From NCBI GenBank assembly GCA_951813855.1, contig OX638380.1, forward strand, positions 3,178,876-3,242,875: a DNA stretch of 64,000 bases, written 5' to 3'. A program made the position numbers and the translations under genes. The notes under the pieces were generated by a model. The model was not told the DNA's origin. It made no database searches and saw only the letters and a list, made by a program, of their open reading frames with translations. This document shows, in pieces, positions 62,084 through 64,000 of the stretch (position 1 is the stretch's first letter; each line of letters opens with the position of its first letter). This DNA comes from an uncultured Verrucomicrobiae bacterium (GTDB taxonomy: Bacteria > Verrucomicrobiota > Verrucomicrobiia > Limisphaerales > AAA164-E04).

Positions 62084-62938
62084 TCAAACGTAAAGCGTCG
62101 AGCGAAGATCGTGCAACATGACGCTCATCAACCCGTGTCGTTTGGCCGGGTCGATTTCCAGGCTTTTCAACAGGGTCCGTTCGACCTCGGCTGGAATTGC
62201 CGGGTTGAGTTGCCGGGGGGGCACGATTTGTTTTTGAGGCATAATCTGGTTCCGGAGAATCTCGATCGGCGACGAACCGGTGAACGGCTTCGAACCGGTC
62301 AGGATTTCATACAGGCAGACTCCGTAGGCGAAAATGTCCGCCCGGTGGTCGACCGGGTGGCGTTGGAGTTGTTCCGGCGACATGTAAGCGGGGGTCCCGG
62401 GATTGTCCGCGAGTTTGAAGGGGCGGTCCTGGCGGGGCCGCGCGAGATCGAAATCGATCAGGCGCACGTTCCAATTGGCGGTGATCAAAACGTTTTCCGG
62501 TTTGAAATCCAAATGGAGATATCCGCAGTCGTGGACATGTTCGAGGGCCTCTCCCATGTCGATCAGGACATTGCCGATCCGGCAACACAGCTCCTCGGTG
62601 GGTTCGGCAATGATTTCTTTGAGGTTGGCTCCTTCGATGTACTCCATGGCCAGATAGGGCACGCCTTGGATCTTGCCGTGGTCGAAGCATCCGATAACGT
62701 GGTCGTGTTCCTGAACGGCGGCGAGAATCTCGCAACCGGAAATGAACCGCTTCTTCGCTTTGCCGTCGTTTTGGAGTTGCGGCAACAACCGGCGAACGGC
62801 GACCGTTCTCCCGTGGGAATCGGTGGCCAACCAGAGATTGGCCATGCCCCCCGTATTGATCAGTTCGATCAACCGGAACGGCCCCCACGGCCCCGGGTCA
62901 TTGGTTAATTCGGGTTTCTTGGAAAAGAGATTCAACAT
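62084..62938 (-). CDS. Atypical Ser/Thr protein kinase (possible pseudokinase)
   Basis: 284 residues from an ATG at 62938 (MLNLFSKKPELTNDPGPWGP); an upstream extension to 63226 is open but low-complexity. Hanks-type landmarks: LINTGGMANLWLA (a degenerate glycine loop), alpha-C Glu70, HxD loop YLHLDFKPENVL (D144, K146, N149), and GTPAYMSPEQL in the activation segment. The ATP-anchoring Lys is replaced: VAVRRLL has Arg at position 49. The DFG motif reads DFD (D162). With Lys lost and DFG altered, activity is doubtful, though some bacterial kinases tolerate this. No membrane segment or sensor domain is present. The gene faces accD with a 305-bp gap. Confidence 0.8.
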   Translation of the reverse strand: MLNLFSKKPELTNDPGPWGPFRLIELINTGGMANLWLATDSHGRTVAVRRLLPQLQNDGKAKKRFISGCEILAAVQEHDHVIGCFDHGKIQGVPYLAMEYIEGANLKEIIAEPTEELCCRIGNVLIDMGEALEHVHDCGYLHLDFKPENVLITANWNVRLIDFDLARPRQDRPFKLADNPGTPAYMSPEQLQRHPVDHRADIFAYGVCLYEILTGSKPFTGSSPIEILRNQIMPQKQIVPPRQLNPAIPAEVERTLLKSLEIDPAKRHGLMSVMLHDLRSTLYV

Positions 62939-63243
62939 TCCGCCGGTACGCCGATGATAGCGGAACGGGGGTGAATTGACGATAAGGTACTCGTTTCGGG
63001 CGCCGGGTTCAAGTTCGGATCGTTCGTCGCCAGCCGACGGCTCGGGGCGGGGGATGCCTCGTCTTTTTGTGATTGACGATCGAACGGATCGAGGGGCATA
63101 GTCGATCGGTAGTCCAAGGGAAGGATCCGTTTTGGGGCCGGCTCCGGGAAAGCCGCTCCGGCGATCCCGGGCGAACGATCCGATCGTTCCGGTCGGCTGC
63201 GATTGCGTAATGTCGTGAATCTTCAATTAAGTCATCGAGCCAC
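62939..63243. other. Divergent intergenic region between kinase and accD
   Basis: 305 bases. It should carry the accD promoter (plus) and the kinase promoter (minus). No consensus pair stood out. Open frames on the minus strand continue from the kinase gene but lack similarity. Confidence 0.45.
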
Positions 63244-64000
63244 ATGCCCGCTCGTTCTCGTAGTGTGAATAAACTGGGAGTGACTCCGCCCATCGCCCGG
63301 GGCGAAATGGAATTGCACCGCAAACCGGTCGATTCGAAACCTCAAAAACGGGGCATACCCGAGGGACTGTGGACCAAATGCCGGGAATGCGGCGAGTTGT
63401 TTTTCGACCGGGATCAGGAGATCAAGTACAAGGTCTGCAATAATTGCGGCTTTCATTACCCCTTGGGAGCGCAGGAACGGTTGCGCACCATCGTCGAGGA
63501 TCATTCTTTCGAGGAAATGGATGCGGGGATGCGAAGCGTCGATCCGCTGAAATTTCCCAACTACGTCGAAAAACTGAAGGCGAACCGGAAGAAGAGCGCC
63601 TTGACCGACGCGGTCGTTACCGGGGTGGGCATGCTGGAGCGGCATCGGATCGGCTTGGGGATCATGGATTTCTCCTTCAACGGCGGTTCGATGGGATCGG
63701 TAGTCGGCGAAAAACTGACTCGCTTGATCGAACGCTCCACGGCCGAAGGGTTGCCGATCGTGATCTTTTCCAGTAGCGGCGGTGCTCGCATGTACGAGGG
63801 CATGTTCAGCTTGATGCAAATGGCCAAGACCTGCGGAGCGTTGGCCTATCATGCCCGGAAAAATCTGGCCTTCATCAGCGTCTTGACAGATCCGACGATG
63901 GCGGGCGTGATGGCCAGTTTCGCCAGCGTGGGGGATTTGATCATCGCCGAGCCGGGGGCTCGGATTGGTTTTGCCGGCCCGCGGGTCATTCGGGATACGA
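63244..64000 (+). CDS. accD: Acetyl-CoA carboxylase carboxyltransferase beta subunit (5' part)
   Basis: 252 codons from an ATG at 63244 run to the window end without a stop. The zinc ribbon CRECGEL...CNNCGFH (Cx2C-x-Cx2C) lies near residues 47-74. The crotonase-fold part includes MDFSFNGGSMGSVVGEKLTR, IFSSSGGARMYEGMFSLMQM and FISVLTDPTMAGVMASFASV, diagnostic for AccD. It pairs with AccA in malonyl-CoA synthesis. The 20 residues before MELHRKP are not conserved, so a start at the later Met is possible. The C-terminus lies outside the window. Confidence 0.95.
   Translation, partial: MPARSRSVNKLGVTPPIARGEMELHRKPVDSKPQKRGIPEGLWTKCRECGELFFDRDQEIKYKVCNNCGFHYPLGAQERLRTIVEDHSFEEMDAGMRSVDPLKFPNYVEKLKANRKKSALTDAVVTGVGMLERHRIGLGIMDFSFNGGSMGSVVGEKLTRLIERSTAEGLPIVIFSSSGGARMYEGMFSLMQMAKTCGALAYHARKNLAFISVLTDPTMAGVMASFASVGDLIIAEPGARIGFAGPRVIRDT

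Overview
The window reads as chromosomal DNA of a Gram-negative bacterium, most likely a marine-type member of Verrucomicrobiota (Opitutae/Puniceicoccales-like). The grounds are an aryl-sulfatase beside a DUF1080 sugar-hydrolase-fold protein, a large TonB/ExbBD locus with receptor and a beta-helix partner whose C-terminus has a 'YxIxxxxDLxxW' module, a zincin of the DUF4953/DUF5117 type, and a type II secretion pseudopilin operon. This placement is by protein flavour only; there is no rRNA in the window.

Left end (1-9.2 kb, minus strand): a defence-type cluster. It has a 1769-residue helicase with a DUF1998/MZB zinc module and a C-terminal PD-(D/E)XK nuclease, then a SNF2-type helicase, then (start overlapping by ATGA, running off the left edge) the N-terminal part of an Eco57I-like DNA methyltransferase. 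It resembles DISARM, with the drmA/drmB-like parts and a nuclease in one polypeptide.

9.2-32.2 kb: mostly housekeeping genes. These are a divergent sulfatase/DUF1080 pair; an iron operon (two FeoA-type proteins, FeoB and an unlisted 52-residue Cys-containing membrane peptide); an adenylate-kinase-like protein; tyrS; a secreted zinc protease; an AT-richer two-gene island with an SDH-type Clp-fold protease; ilvB; a DUF488 protein with an N-terminal helical domain; xseA; and gltB with a tandem-ACT protein.

32.2-35.9 kb: a gene-poor scar. It holds a nuclease pseudogene broken by two frameshifts in A-runs, a 21-bp-arm perfect hairpin and an IS256-type transposase fragment.

35.9-47.9 kb: a TonB2/TtpC-style energy system (DUF3450, long ExbB, short ExbB, ExbD, TonB, TPR) followed by its probable receptor and an internally duplicated beta-helix surface protein. 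48.1-53.5 kb: a type II secretion block (gspK, J, I, H and two tandem gspF copies, one apparently decaying). Then larE, a small membrane protein, gapA and tRNA-Ser(GCU).

56.7-59.4 kb: a complete IS1595-type transposon with 25-bp terminal repeats and an 8-bp target duplication. It carries a DNA methyltransferase, a probable restriction nuclease and a small basic protein as passengers; codon usage looks foreign. After it come an NCS2 permease fused to an anti-sigma-like ATPase domain, an atypical Ser/Thr kinase and the 5' part of accD, which runs off the right edge.
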